Positions 1 through 9,189 of a stretch of DNA of 64,000 bases are shown piece after piece. Numbering within the stretch: position 1 is the stretch's first letter; every line of letters starts with the position of its first letter. The notes under the pieces were generated by a model that did no database searches, had not been told where the DNA came from, and saw only the letters and a list, made by a program, of their open reading frames with translations. This DNA comes from Yamagishiella unicocca (Eukaryota > Chlorophyta > Chlorophyceae > Chlamydomonadales > Volvocaceae): the NCBI GenBank assembly GCA_003116995.1, contig BDSL01000039.1:744001-808000 (forward strand), read 5' to 3'. Both the position numbers and the translations under genes were made by a program.

Positions 1-551
1 AAGTCAAAGTGGGGGAGATGTCGCGAAGGCCCGCCACTGCGGAGGCCGGAGCGGTAGTGAGCCGCCCATCAGCCGAATGACGCGGTGATGGTGGGGGCGC
101 AGGGGTCGGAGAGTGGTCAGTTGCGGGGTTTTTTGGCTCCGGGAGGGCCGCAGGCACCGCGCCTCAACCCGGTTTTCCCTCAAAACATATAGGGGCGTCG
201 GGCCATTGGGTGCGTTGCCCCACCTGGCCGCGCCCAGTGCGGCCGCCGGAGCGCTCCAGGGGTGGGTGGGCGCGGATCCTGTGTTGCGCAGGTGAATGGG
301 GGGGGGGTGAGACAGGGGATTACCGGTTGCGTGATTGATTCGTTCGCATTGTACGGGCAGTGAGTGACTCGGACCTCGGTCAAACGGCTTACAGCCGGAG
401 GCGCGGTAGCAGCGACTGATGTAAGGTCTGGCTGTGACCTCCGATGGAACCCGCATCCGCCATCCTTGCGCAACGCCCACTCGGCTTGAGAAGCCAGGGA
501 AGGGTAGCGCCAAATAGACGCGCTCGTCAAGGCCAACGCGCTCACTCCGCA
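1..551. other. Flank of LTR element, no gene supported
   Basis: I see no start, splice pattern or recognisable protein here. Open frames exist on both strands but look like by-products of high GC content. The last five bases (547-551, CCGCA) are the probable target-site copy of the adjoining LTR retrotransposon. Confidence 0.6.
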
Positions 552-952
552 TGTTGTGGCGTGATTTTGGTCTAGCGTCGCACGTAGCTAGACGCCGGCG
601 GTTAGCCCGGTGCCAGAATTACAGAAAGACGACAGAAATGATTCGTGTTACGAACGGTGTTACGGATAACCGTCAGATGGAGTTACTGGCAAACGCCGTC
701 TGACTGGGTTACGCTACCGTAACATCGTCACGAGCATGTTACGAACTACGAACTGGGTGCTAGAAACCCCCGCCCGACATTGAGTCCTAGCAACTGACAG
801 AAGCCGTTTTGGCTCCCTTAGCAACAGGGTATAAATACCCTGGGGAGGAGTTGGGACAGAAGTGAGTACTTACGAAGCTCTTTGAATCTCAACTTGACGG
901 GGCGAACCCGTCCTAAGACTTATTCGCTGCTTACACGGCTCGAATCACAACA
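552..952 (+). repeat. 5' LTR
   Basis: Starts TGTTGTG and ends CACAACA. It aligns along its length with 4437-4847, with substitutions and small indels, so the insertion is not recent. It contains the probable core promoter at 830-837. No convincing tRNA primer-binding site is visible just downstream. Confidence 0.92.
830..837 (+). promoter_or_regulatory. TATA box of the 5' LTR
   Basis: TATAAATA in the 5' LTR, matched by TATAAATG at 4731-4738 in the 3' LTR. It lies about 120 bp before the LTR end, a sensible place for the RNA start of an LTR element. Confidence 0.65.
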
Positions 953-1716
953 TTTTGGAGTCTTAGGCTCAGTTCGCCTAAGCAGTAGCTCAGAACAATA
1001 GTTCCCCAGCGGGGTTTCCCGTGCTTCATACTTTCTGGCTATATAAGCGTGTTGAGCCCTGCTAGGGGTCCGTGCCTTATGGGATGAGAGGTGGCGGGTT
1101 CCGATGTTTGCATCGTTGCGGCGCTTCACTGGTTCGTCGGGTGCTGGGCTGTTAGGTTGGTTGGCGGCCAGTTCCTGATAGGGGAGCCTCTAGTGCAAAT
1201 TCCCCCTGGGGTGCTGGCTGCTGCTCTGTATGCCTACGGCCTGTCAACTTGGTGTTCTGGTGGTTTGCCTTTGTTTCGGTGCATGTCGGTATTTGTTTCC
1301 TCCGTCTTGTTCAGTGTCAGGCGATGCGCCCGATGGTTCTACCTCTTGGTCTGGAACCCACTGTAACCGTTACAACAAGTTCCCCAGTGCCCGGCCGTCC
1401 GTGCCGCAAACCTTGCAGCACTATAGGCCTCGACTAGGTTAAGGACTGTCCAGCTACCAACCTGGCTAGTTGTATATCCCTCGACCAACTCGACGTCTAT
1501 GCCTATTGGGTCTTGGACCTCGTTCCTGAACGCTCTGCCCGAGGTCACTCCGGCTGTGCCGCCCGTGACGGCCGCAACCTCCGCAACCTCCGGTACGAGC
1601 CGTCCGTGTTCGGCCTTTCGCTCTTCGTCCCCTCTGGTGTGACTGCTCGTAGTCGAGTTTTGTCCCTCTGTAAGAACCTTTGGCACTCGCGTGCGGAGAC
1701 CCCATAAGAAACATGT
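953..1716 (+). other. Untranslated leader of the LTR element
   Basis: About 760 bp between the 5' LTR and the gag start, with no recognisable protein. A stretch at about 1362-1380 (core TGTAACCGTTACAAC) recurs at about 4313-4330 inside the chromodomain remnant of the same element. Confidence 0.5.
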
Positions 1717-2816
1717 ATGGCCGACGAACTGGCCGTCGTTCGTGAACAGCTAGCCGAGCTGCGTCGTAGCATGACTGACACGGCCGCGGCCGCAGAGGCC
1801 AATACGATGCGTCTGGCGTTGACTGATGCCCTTGCGCATCCAGAATCGAACCCCGCTTTCGTGGCCCTCCGTAAAGAGATGGACACGCTGAAGTCTGGGA
1901 TGGAGAACCCCGAGGTACGCGCCCAGGTACGCGCCGAGGTAGTTTCCGCCGGAACCTCTGCTGCAGGACCCGGTGGTCCGCCTCCTCAGACCCAACCCCA
2001 GAAAACTGACGGTGTGAAAATGTCGAACCCACAGTCCCGACCCAAGTCGGCCCCGGAGGAGTTCAAGAAGTACTTCTCGATTTTCATGCGCATTAACAAG
2101 AACGCCAACGCATTCGTGGTCTTGGTGAGCGCATGCCAGAACCACCCTGAGGCTGAGTCCTGGTCTCTGAACCTCGTCGAGGGCAACCCGTGGTCGACTC
2201 GATGACCACTGACAGCTGATGGGGCTGTTCCTGGAGGGCTTTGCGCCTAAGGTACAGAACCAGAAACTAGATGCCATGCAACGTCTGCTAGAAGGCAAGG
2301 TCAAAATGGACGCCCAGAAGGGGATAGCTGAGTATCCTGTTGGCGGGCCTGACTGCCGAGAAAGACTTTGCCATGACCCTGATGCTCTATAGCCATGGCT
2401 TGACCCTGACCCTGATCGCCCCGTGCCGTGTGAATTATGCGGGTGATGAATTCACTTCGCTAGATAAACTTTCCCGGCATGCGGCTGGAGAAGAAAAGAA
2501 GCTCAAATTGGCCCAGCCTGGTCGTGTTGCGCTGAACTATACCGTCGCTGATCGATCCCCACGCCCCAACCGCCCCCAGACCAACACTAGCCCTAGCAAG
2601 CGACCATCGGACGCCGGTTGGCAACAGGCCGGTGACGTCAAGAAGCCACGTGCACAGGGCGCTGGGCCGTCGCAGGCACGGATGCTGGGCGAGCCGAAGA
2701 ACCCGAGCACCCTCACGAAGATATATTCAGAAGCTGCGGGCCGCCTGCTCACATCGGCAGAGTGGGAGGCATACCGCGCTCAGGGCTTGTGTATTACGTG
2801 CGGTCACAAGCCCTGA
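1717..2816 (+). pseudogene. gag-like remnant, three reading frames
   Basis: The protein starts MADELAVVREQLAELRRS, an N-terminal coiled coil, and continues in one frame to a stop at 2203-2205. Coding-like sequence resumes in a second frame at about 2219 and in a third at about 2340, ending at 2816. The last part is basic and Lys/Arg/Pro rich and ends in CITCGHKP, which looks like the start of a CCHC zinc knuckle cut short. Capsid plus zinc knuckle is the expected Gag order for Ty3 elements. The gene is broken by at least two frameshifts and is truncated where the inverted duplication begins. Assignment rests on position and architecture more than on sequence identity. Confidence 0.72.
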
Positions 2817-3046
2817 GCGCGGTATGCCTCCCACTCTGCCGATGTGAGCAGGCGGCCCGCAGCTTCTGAGTAGATCTTTGTGAGCGCGCTCGGGTTCTTC
2901 GGCTCGCCCAGCATCCGTGCCTGCGACGGCCCAGCGCCCTGTGCGCATGGCTTCTTGACTCCGCCGGCCTGTTGCCAACCGGCGTCCGACGGTCGCTTGC
3001 TAGGGCTAGTGTTGGTCTGGGGGCGGTTGGGGCGTGGGGATCGATT
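2551..3046. repeat. Inverted duplication of the gag 3' end, 13-nt spacer
   Basis: 2551-2791 is repeated as a near-identical reverse complement at 2805-3046, separated by 13 nt (2792-2804). The right arm occupies the place where protease and reverse transcriptase should be, so the inversion and the pol deletion probably arose together. A transcript would fold into a stem of about 240 bp. Confidence 0.95.
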
Positions 3047-4340
3047 GCTGGCAAACCCCAGAGGGTTTTTCCAACGAGAAGGGGGAGAGTGCGAGTATCA
3101 GATTGTCGTCCCTAATGATCCAGATTTGAAGGGACAAATCATCGAACGTAGCCACGCGGACCCTCTGGCGGGTCACCCTGGTCGTCTTGGACCATCGAAC
3201 TTATTGAACGAAAATTTTGGTGGCCTTCCCTTACTTCGCGCCGATGTTTTTGATTTCGTTGCTTCGTGTGACGCGAACAAGGCTGTCTCGGGTCCTAAGG
3301 CCGGCTTGTCCCAGCCGCTTCTGATCCCTGAACACCCTTGGCAGAGTGTCTCGATGGATTTCGTGGTAGGATTACCTCGAACGACCCGGTTATGCCATCG
3401 TGGTGTTTGTCAATCGCTTGACTAAGATGACGCATGTGCGTCCTTGCAAGAAAACCTCCGATGCTGTCGATACGGCTGACCTCTTCTTTGAAGCTGTTGC
3501 ATGGAATGCCTGAAACGATCGTGTTGGATAGTGATCCGAAATTTACTGGCGCTTTCCTTCCCGCTTTGCTGAAGCGTGTTGGGGCTAAGCAGAACATGAG
3601 CACCACATTCCACCCTGAGACAGATGGTCAAACTGAACGTATGAACCGAATCCTTGGTGACACCCTATGGAACTATACAGATCAAGACCCTAGTTCCTGG
3701 GATCATCATCTTGGGCCTGTTGAATTTGCGATGAACAATTTGAAGAATGGGTCGACTGGGTCGTCCCCTTTCTTCCTGAACTACGGGTTCCATCCTCGAA
3801 CTCCACTGCAGTTGGAGTTGGGTAGCGATGTTCCTGCCGCTAAGAATTTTGCTGAGACCTATGCTGAACGCTTAACCGCCACAAATAAATGTTTGCTAGC
3901 TGCACAAGATCGGGCCAAGGCTGATGTTGATTCCAAGCGCCGTCGTGGTAGGTCAGCAAGTGTTGCTGAGCACTCGGAACCTTGCTGCCCAACGGGGCTC
4001 GAAGAAGCTGATGCCTAAGTGGATTGGTCCCTTTTCGATTGAGAAAATGATTAACCCCGTTGCTGCTCGTTTGACTTTGCCTGAAGAACACAGGTTCCAC
4101 AACGTGTTCCATGTGTCTTTGATCCGGCCATACCGTTGGGACGGTACTGTTCAGCCCCCGCCGGTTGTTGCCGCTGATCCTACTACACTGCAGCCCCAGT
4201 GGACTTGTGAACGAATTCTAGACCATGAAACCCGCAGGTTGTGTAAGTGAACGATTACCCGCTACCTGGTGAAATGGTCCGGATATGGGCATGAACACAA
4301 CACGTGGGTTAACTGTAACCGTTACAACAACGTGGGTTAA
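3047..4340 (+). pseudogene. Integrase and chromodomain remnant
   Basis: From about 3100 the sequence encodes the integrase zinc-binding region (His-x-His, then a damaged Cys-x-x-Cys), then the catalytic core. The first Asp is in the SMDF segment (about 3355), the second in LDSDPKFTGAF (about 3530) and the Glu in PVEFAMNN (about 3720), the D,D-E triad of retroviral-type integrases. The downstream part has the expected QVLLSTRNL and KLMPKWIGPF segments, then LVKWSGY of a chromodomain (about 4270). Coding switches frame near 3410-3435 and again near 3930-4010. An in-frame TGA at 4248-4250 precedes the chromodomain, which also carries a small internal duplication. The remnant cannot make a functional integrase. 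Confidence 0.9.
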
Positions 4341-4420
4341 CAACGCTAGCTTTGTTAATCAAACCCCTATTGAGGCCTACTGGTCTTCCCGGCCCGAACA
4401 CCGCGAGGACGCAGGCGCCT

Positions 4421-4436
4421 AGGGTGGGGAGGCAGA
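4421..4436 (+). other. Polypurine tract
   Basis: AGGGTGGGGAGGCAGA lies directly before the 3' LTR, where plus-strand DNA priming starts in LTR retrotransposons. Confidence 0.75.
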
Positions 4437-4847
4437 TGTTGTGGCGTGATTTTGGCCTAAGCAAATTTTGCTAAGTGCGTCGCCGGTGGTTAGCCCGGTG
4501 CCAGAATTACAGAAAGACTACAGAAATGATTCGTGTTACGAACGGTGTTACGAACGGATAACTGTCAGATGGAGTTACTGGCAAATGCCGTCTGACTGGG
4601 TTACACTAACACTGTCACGAGCATGTTACTAACGAACTACGAACTGGGTGCCAGAAACCCCCGCCCGACATTGAGTCATAGCAACTGACAGAAGCCGTTT
4701 TGGCTCCCTTAGCAACAGGGTATAAATGCCCTGGGGAGGAGTTGGGACAGAACTAAGTACTTATGAAGGAAGCTCTTTGAATCTCAACTTGATGGGGCGA
4801 ACCCGTCCTAAGGCTTATTCGCTGCTTACATGGCTCGAATCACAATA
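4437..4847 (+). repeat. 3' LTR
   Basis: Second LTR copy, slightly longer than the first through small insertions near its start and middle. It ends CACAATA where the 5' copy ends CACAACA. The following CTGCA (4848-4852) is the probable target-site copy. Confidence 0.92.
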
Positions 4848-4852
4848 CTGCA

Positions 4853-5966
4853 AGCTAGGGTGTCGTTGCAGCAACAGACGCATGAAGAGGCTGGATGGAA
4901 GCGGCACGTGTGTGGCCGTTCGTGCTTCACGAGCAGTGAGTGGTGCTGTCGCGCACTCTGTGCTGCGCGTGCTGGGTGTGCAGCATGACATGCAAACAAC
5001 TGGCAGCGGAACATGCTGCGGTGCTGGCCGGCTGGCGCACCAGGCTCAGCAGTGGGCGCGGGCCGGGGAACACCGACAGCAGGCCAGCACTCGGCCAGTA
5101 GGACTCTAGGTGGCTTGATAGGTGTGTGTGATCGGGGTGCACAATGTGCCCGTGCCTCCCACCTTCCACAGTGTGACATACATGCCTCCAACCGGCACCT
5201 GCAGCCCGAAAGACAACACCCTGCGGCAGCATGTATGGCACCTGCAGTTCCAAAAGACAACACCCTGCATGTGGCAGCACGTACGGCACCTGCAGTTCCG
5301 AGCCATCGACGCACTTGGTCCATGTGGGCTGCGGTCATTAGGTGGGGGGGATCCTTGGAGGCAAGCCTCCAGAGACTGTTGCTCGCTTTTGGGTTCGGTC
5401 AGCCGCAGAAGGAGTGCTGTGCCGCGCGCCGCGGGCCTGCAGCTCGCTCACCTGACGCGATTGTCGCCGATCAGGACAGTGAGGCCAGTTCAGCACGTAC
5501 GCCGTGTGGAAACTACCCTGGCTAAGGCTGAAAGGCAGGATCACGACCCGCGCCAGCACAAGATCCCTCGGCTGCCCTCCCAGCCCTCGGCTGCCCTCCC
5601 AGCCCTCGGCTGCCCTCCCAGCCCTCGGCCGCCCTCCCAAAACGATTATCACCGGGCAGCTGGAGGTGGTCGTGATGGCGGGCGTCGCGCTGCTCGTCAC
5701 GTGTAATGCCGCGTGCGCACATATTCGTCAGTTTTCCTTTTGAAAATGTAGGAACATGTTGACACCGCGGATGTACTGTCATGTCATGCATTCGTGGAGC
5801 GGTGGCTGTAACACAGCAGGCCCGAGCAGGCGCGTGGATTATCAGCAAAGAGCCTGCGCAATCGAATAGACTGAGAGGATGCGCCCTCTTTAATAACACA
5901 CGCGGTATCGGGAGCATGTCGTACAGGCCGACGTTGGACCAACATGGCTGGCTTGTCATACGGTGC
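4853..5966. other. Intergenic, tandem repeats only
   Basis: No gene supported. It holds an imperfect repeat of 43-48 bp (5194-5300, core GGCACCTGCAG then AAGACAACACCCTGC) and a 19-bp repeat (5565-5640). Confidence 0.6.
5565..5640. repeat. 19-bp tandem repeat, four copies
   Basis: Unit CCCTCGGCTGCCCTCCCAG at 5565, 5584, 5603 and 5622; the last copy has two substitutions. Confidence 0.95.
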
Positions 5967-6022
5967 TGTAAGCTGATAGCTATTCTGCCCTGGATCTTCT
6001 AAGGTTACTTACCGAACTAGTG
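5967..6022 (+). repeat. 56-bp direct repeat, left copy
   Basis: Pairs with 7403-7458; one difference (GGTTACTT here, GGTGACTT there). Confidence 0.95.
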
Positions 6023-6493
6023 GCCGACAGTGATTTCCTCCGGGGTCAGCTGGTCCTGGTGCGTGGCTGCCAGGTCAGCATTGACGCTGGTTGTCATGTA
6101 GAGCGCATAGAACTCTGCGTCCCCCATCGGTGCCATCTGCACGAACATGGGGTCCGTGCAGTGCTGCCTGACATGGCCCTGGATACGATTGTGCCGCGTA
6201 AGCTCCGGGGCAACTGCACGCTTGCGGGCAGCTGGCTTGACTGCCTGCCAGGCATTGGGCTGCTTGTCAACAACCTGTTCCGGAGGGTCTTCTGGAGGGT
6301 CATCCTCGGCCTCCCCGGACTCGATGAGGTCCATGTTCTCAGCCGGTTGGTTCCGGTTGATGGCTGTCAGGAGTTCGGCCATTTGAGCCAACAATGCGGT
6401 CTGCCCATCCTTGAGACCCCGGATCTCACGATCCTGGGCATCGAGGCGGCCTGGCAGGTCGAGGGCGGGTGCGGCCACCGGTGGCCGCAGCAT
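6017..6493 (-). CDS. Gag-like coiled-coil protein of unclassified element
   Basis: A 158-residue minus-strand frame starting MLRPPVAAPALDLPG. Residues about 15-50 form a probable coiled coil (LDAQDREIRGLKDGQTALL), followed by an acidic patch and a region with QHCTDPMFVQMAPMGDAEF. The combination of coiled coil, acidic linker and downstream helical region resembles retroelement Gag proteins, but I recognise no specific family. The stop codon lies inside the left 56-bp repeat. An upstream minus-strand segment starting MSTMSKVATPASNK at 6960 probably encodes the true N-terminal part; it is separated from this frame by the inverted duplication, so the protein is likely broken. Confidence 0.4.
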   Translation of the reverse strand: MLRPPVAAPALDLPGRLDAQDREIRGLKDGQTALLAQMAELLTAINRNQPAENMDLIESGEAEDDPPEDPPEQVVDKQPNAWQAVKPAARKRAVAPELTRHNRIQGHVRQHCTDPMFVQMAPMGDAEFYALYMTTSVNADLAATHQDQLTPEEITVGH

Positions 6494-6500
6494 ACCGCTG

Positions 6501-6896
6501 CGATCATTCGCTTAACTGCGCAAATTAATGATCTCGTTGTGCCCAATGTGCAGAACCTTACGATCAAACAACTGAAGGAAAGCGCCGCTACAGTGGGAGT
6601 GACTTCACTTCCATCAGACCCGGAAGCCGCAGCAGCAGCCATTGACAGCCTACAGGAGAAACTTGCAGTTATGCAAGTCAACCCTGAAGCGCAGCTCAGC
6701 GAGCAGCGCTTCAGGGTTGACTTGCATAACTGCAGTTTCTCCTGTAGGCTGTCAATGGCTGCTGCTGCGGCTTCCGGGTCTGATGGAAGTGAAGTCACTC
6801 CCACTGTAGAGGCGCTTTCCTTCAGTTGTTTGATTGTAAGGTTAAGCACATTGGGCACAACGAGATCATTAATTTGCGCAGTTAAGCAAATGATCG
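6501..6896. repeat. Inverted duplication in unclassified element, 13-nt spacer
   Basis: 6501-6692 is the near-perfect reverse complement of 6706-6896, with a 13-nt spacer at 6693-6705. Each arm encodes the same helical segment (about KQLKESAATVGVTSLPSDPE) read outward. A transcript would fold into a stem of about 190 bp. Confidence 0.95.
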
Positions 6897-7402
6897 TGCG
6901 CCAATTCTTACGAAGCAGTTTGTTGGATGCTGGAGTCGCAACCTTCGACATTGTGCTCAAGGCAAGTCGCGAAAGTCTAAACGAGTTTGGGCATCTACAT
7001 GCTTAAGATGCAGCTTTGCTATGGCATGTTTTTAAAACGAGCGCCGGTGCTATGCCGATGGACTAGGCCATTGGATTGCAACGCTAAAGCAAGAGACCGT
7101 AAAGGTTCCTTTAAGCTGGCCTTCGAAAAGGACTTAAGTTGGTGCTAAGCAACCGAGGCCGAAGCCAAGACAACTCAACGAACGGCCTGAGCCGCCATGA
7201 GTGTCAAAAACGTCGCGACGCACAAGTGCGTGCTAGTTCGTCCACACCAGAGGCTTCAGTGCAGAGCACCGTTGCCAAAGGTTGGGAAAAAGTGCCGGCG
7301 CAAGCGCCGCACGAACTGGATAAGGCGGCGCCGAAGCGACCAGCCTCTAGCACAGTTCCGCACTTTATCTAAGCTACCCTAGATAAGGTCGCTGCTACCA
7401 CT

Positions 7403-7458
7403 TGTAAGCTGATAGCTATTCTGCCCTGGATCTTCTAAGGTGACTTACCGAACTAGTG
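7403..7458 (+). repeat. 56-bp direct repeat, right copy
   Basis: Pairs with 5967-6022; together they bound the unclassified element. Confidence 0.95.
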
Positions 7459-9189
7459 ACGTGTCTCCGGACGTGGATACCAGTAAGAGGATACAGCGCT
7501 AATACTATGCAACAAAGAAGTAATCATCCGTATGTCTGTATGAAGGTGGTATCGATGTATACCGTGTTATGTCGAGCAAGCACACTAAGTAGCGTGCGGA
7601 GGCATGTACGGTGTACGAGTTGCCTTATGGATTAGTGCGCACGGCGTAGACGTGTGCATCCATTTATGTGTCAATAAATTTAGGGATTTCTGTATAAGCC
7701 AAAGCTTACAGGTGCAGCCTCAGTGTGGGGGCCTCCTCTTGTCCTGGGCTCGCCCGGGCTTGCGAACACTAGACCGGAATATCTGATTATAGGGCTAACG
7801 CTTGTTTGATGGCCCGCTGGTTCGGGGCTGGTAGTAGTGCTTCGCGGGTGGGTGGTGCCATGGGCGCATCGGTCCGGGCCATTGGCTGGTCCTGCCGTTT
7901 TCCGGTTGGTGGGCTTTGGGATGCCTGGGTCGTCTTTTTTGCCGGGGCCCCGCCGTCTTGGGCGCTGCGGGGTGTCTTGTTGTCTCCTGTGCCCTTTGGG
8001 ACGTCTGCTGGCTGCTAGCGCTGGCTTGTCGTACGGGGCGGTCTCGTTCTGGGTCCCCCCCTTGTCCTTGTTTCGCCCAGCGTCTTCGTGCTTTTCGAGG
8101 CTGTGCGCTTGGGGGCGTCTGCCGGGTTCAGCCTCAGCTGTCGCCTTGTGAGGCCACGGTCAGTGTCCCCTTTCTTTTTCCTGGCTTCGCCCGGGCTGTG
8201 AAGGCACTGTAACGTTCTCATCCGGGGAGTGCCACCGGCTGGGAGAGGCCGGGATTGGCGCCCGCCAAGTAAGGGAGTGACGGATTATTGGGTTTGCACG
8301 AAGGGTAAGACTGGAGGGTAAGCTTGACGCGGAATGACGCGGCGTGTAGGTTGTGGTTTGACGGTGAGAGCCGAAAACCGGGAAACTACATCCGCGGTTG
8401 TGCCATTTGCCGTTTTTGCGCCTCGCACGAGATCGCCGGCGATGACAGCGTCGGGTCCCCTGCGCTCGCGTTGCCATGCTTTTATGAAGTAAGGTGCGGC
8501 CCCGGCCATGTGATTGGGTGGCGCCTGAGGTTGTCGTTTCCGTACGTTAACAGCGGCAGAAAACTGGAGAGCTCGTCAGTTGGTTTCTTCACTTGCCGCG
8601 TTTTGAAGGGCATGCCAAGTGCCCAGACATACTATTGTCGTGTCCAAATACATACAAGCACGCTCAATAATATCGCGGGTAAACGCTGCGTCCTGAGTGG
8701 TTCAAGGGGTTCGAACTGAAAGGTGGGGAGGGCCACTGCGAATGGCGCACATGGCGCGCGTAGTTGTGTTGCGTTTGATGATAGCCTTGATAGGGGCGGC
8801 AAGTGATCCCCGTACGCCCGAGCTATCGGCGACAGCCGGACTCCGGCGATAAACGCGTTAATAACTGAGCACATGGTATGCGTCGTACCCATTCTGCAGG
8901 ACCTGCAAGCATGCAAGCATGCAGATAGACTGATAATGATAGTAGACTATTACAAATTCCGCAAGGCAGGCGAGCAGTGTGTCAATGCAGGTGTTGCACA
9001 CCGTACCATTAGGCTTGTAAGTACACCCTTGCACTTGAAGGTTGAAGCCACGTAAAACTCACAAAGCAGCGTGTATATGATTATATCACCAGTTTTTGCT
9101 TCATCTCACGCATTAGTGTTGCAGACAGCGCCATGACAATTGCAGGGAGGTGCTGTGTCGTTTAGCAGTGGTCACCGTTGAAGCCAGCA
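7459..9189. other. Intergenic, probable element debris and FMO upstream region
   Basis: No gene supported. 7720-8270 is G/T-rich and has two related segments (around 7725-7775 and 8120-8205, each containing TCGCCCGGGCT), which look like pieces of an old repeat. The FMO promoter should lie near 8.9-9.19 kb, but I see no convincing TATA box. Confidence 0.5.

Larger units (their letters stand above)
552..4847 (+). mobile_element. Ty3/gypsy-type LTR retrotransposon with chromodomain, defective
   Basis: Two related direct repeats of about 400 bp (552-952 and 4437-4847) flank gag-like and integrase-like coding remnants. The LTR begins TGTTGTG and the 5' copy ends CACAACA, a perfect 7-bp terminal inversion; the 3' copy ends CACAATA. 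The flanking pentamers are CCGCA (547-551) and CTGCA (4848-4852), a 5-bp target duplication with one mismatch. Gag is followed directly by the integrase. Protease, reverse transcriptase and RNase H are missing, and an inverted copy of the 3' end of gag occupies their place. Integrase followed by a chromodomain is the chromovirus arrangement of Ty3/gypsy elements. Several frameshifts and stops show it is dead; any movement would need proteins from an intact relative. Confidence 0.93.
5967..7458 (-). mobile_element. Unclassified element with 56-bp terminal direct repeats
   Basis: The 56 bp at 5967-6022 (TGTAAGCTGATAGC to CTAGTG) recur at 7403-7458 with one difference. Between them are minus-strand coding remnants and a long inverted duplication. 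The minus-strand order is: upstream repeat (7458-7403), a protein start at 6960, an inverted copy of that coding segment, then a second frame ending at 6017 whose stop codon lies within the downstream repeat. The repeats are very short for LTRs and no enzyme is encoded, so the class is open: a solo-like non-autonomous retroelement or a DIRS-like element with split repeats are possibilities. No target duplication is obvious. Confidence 0.55.

Noticed and set aside
2880..3425. Independent plus-strand gene starting at 2880
   Set aside because: Its first part is the inverted gag copy and its second part is integrase; it is a chance fusion inside a dead element.
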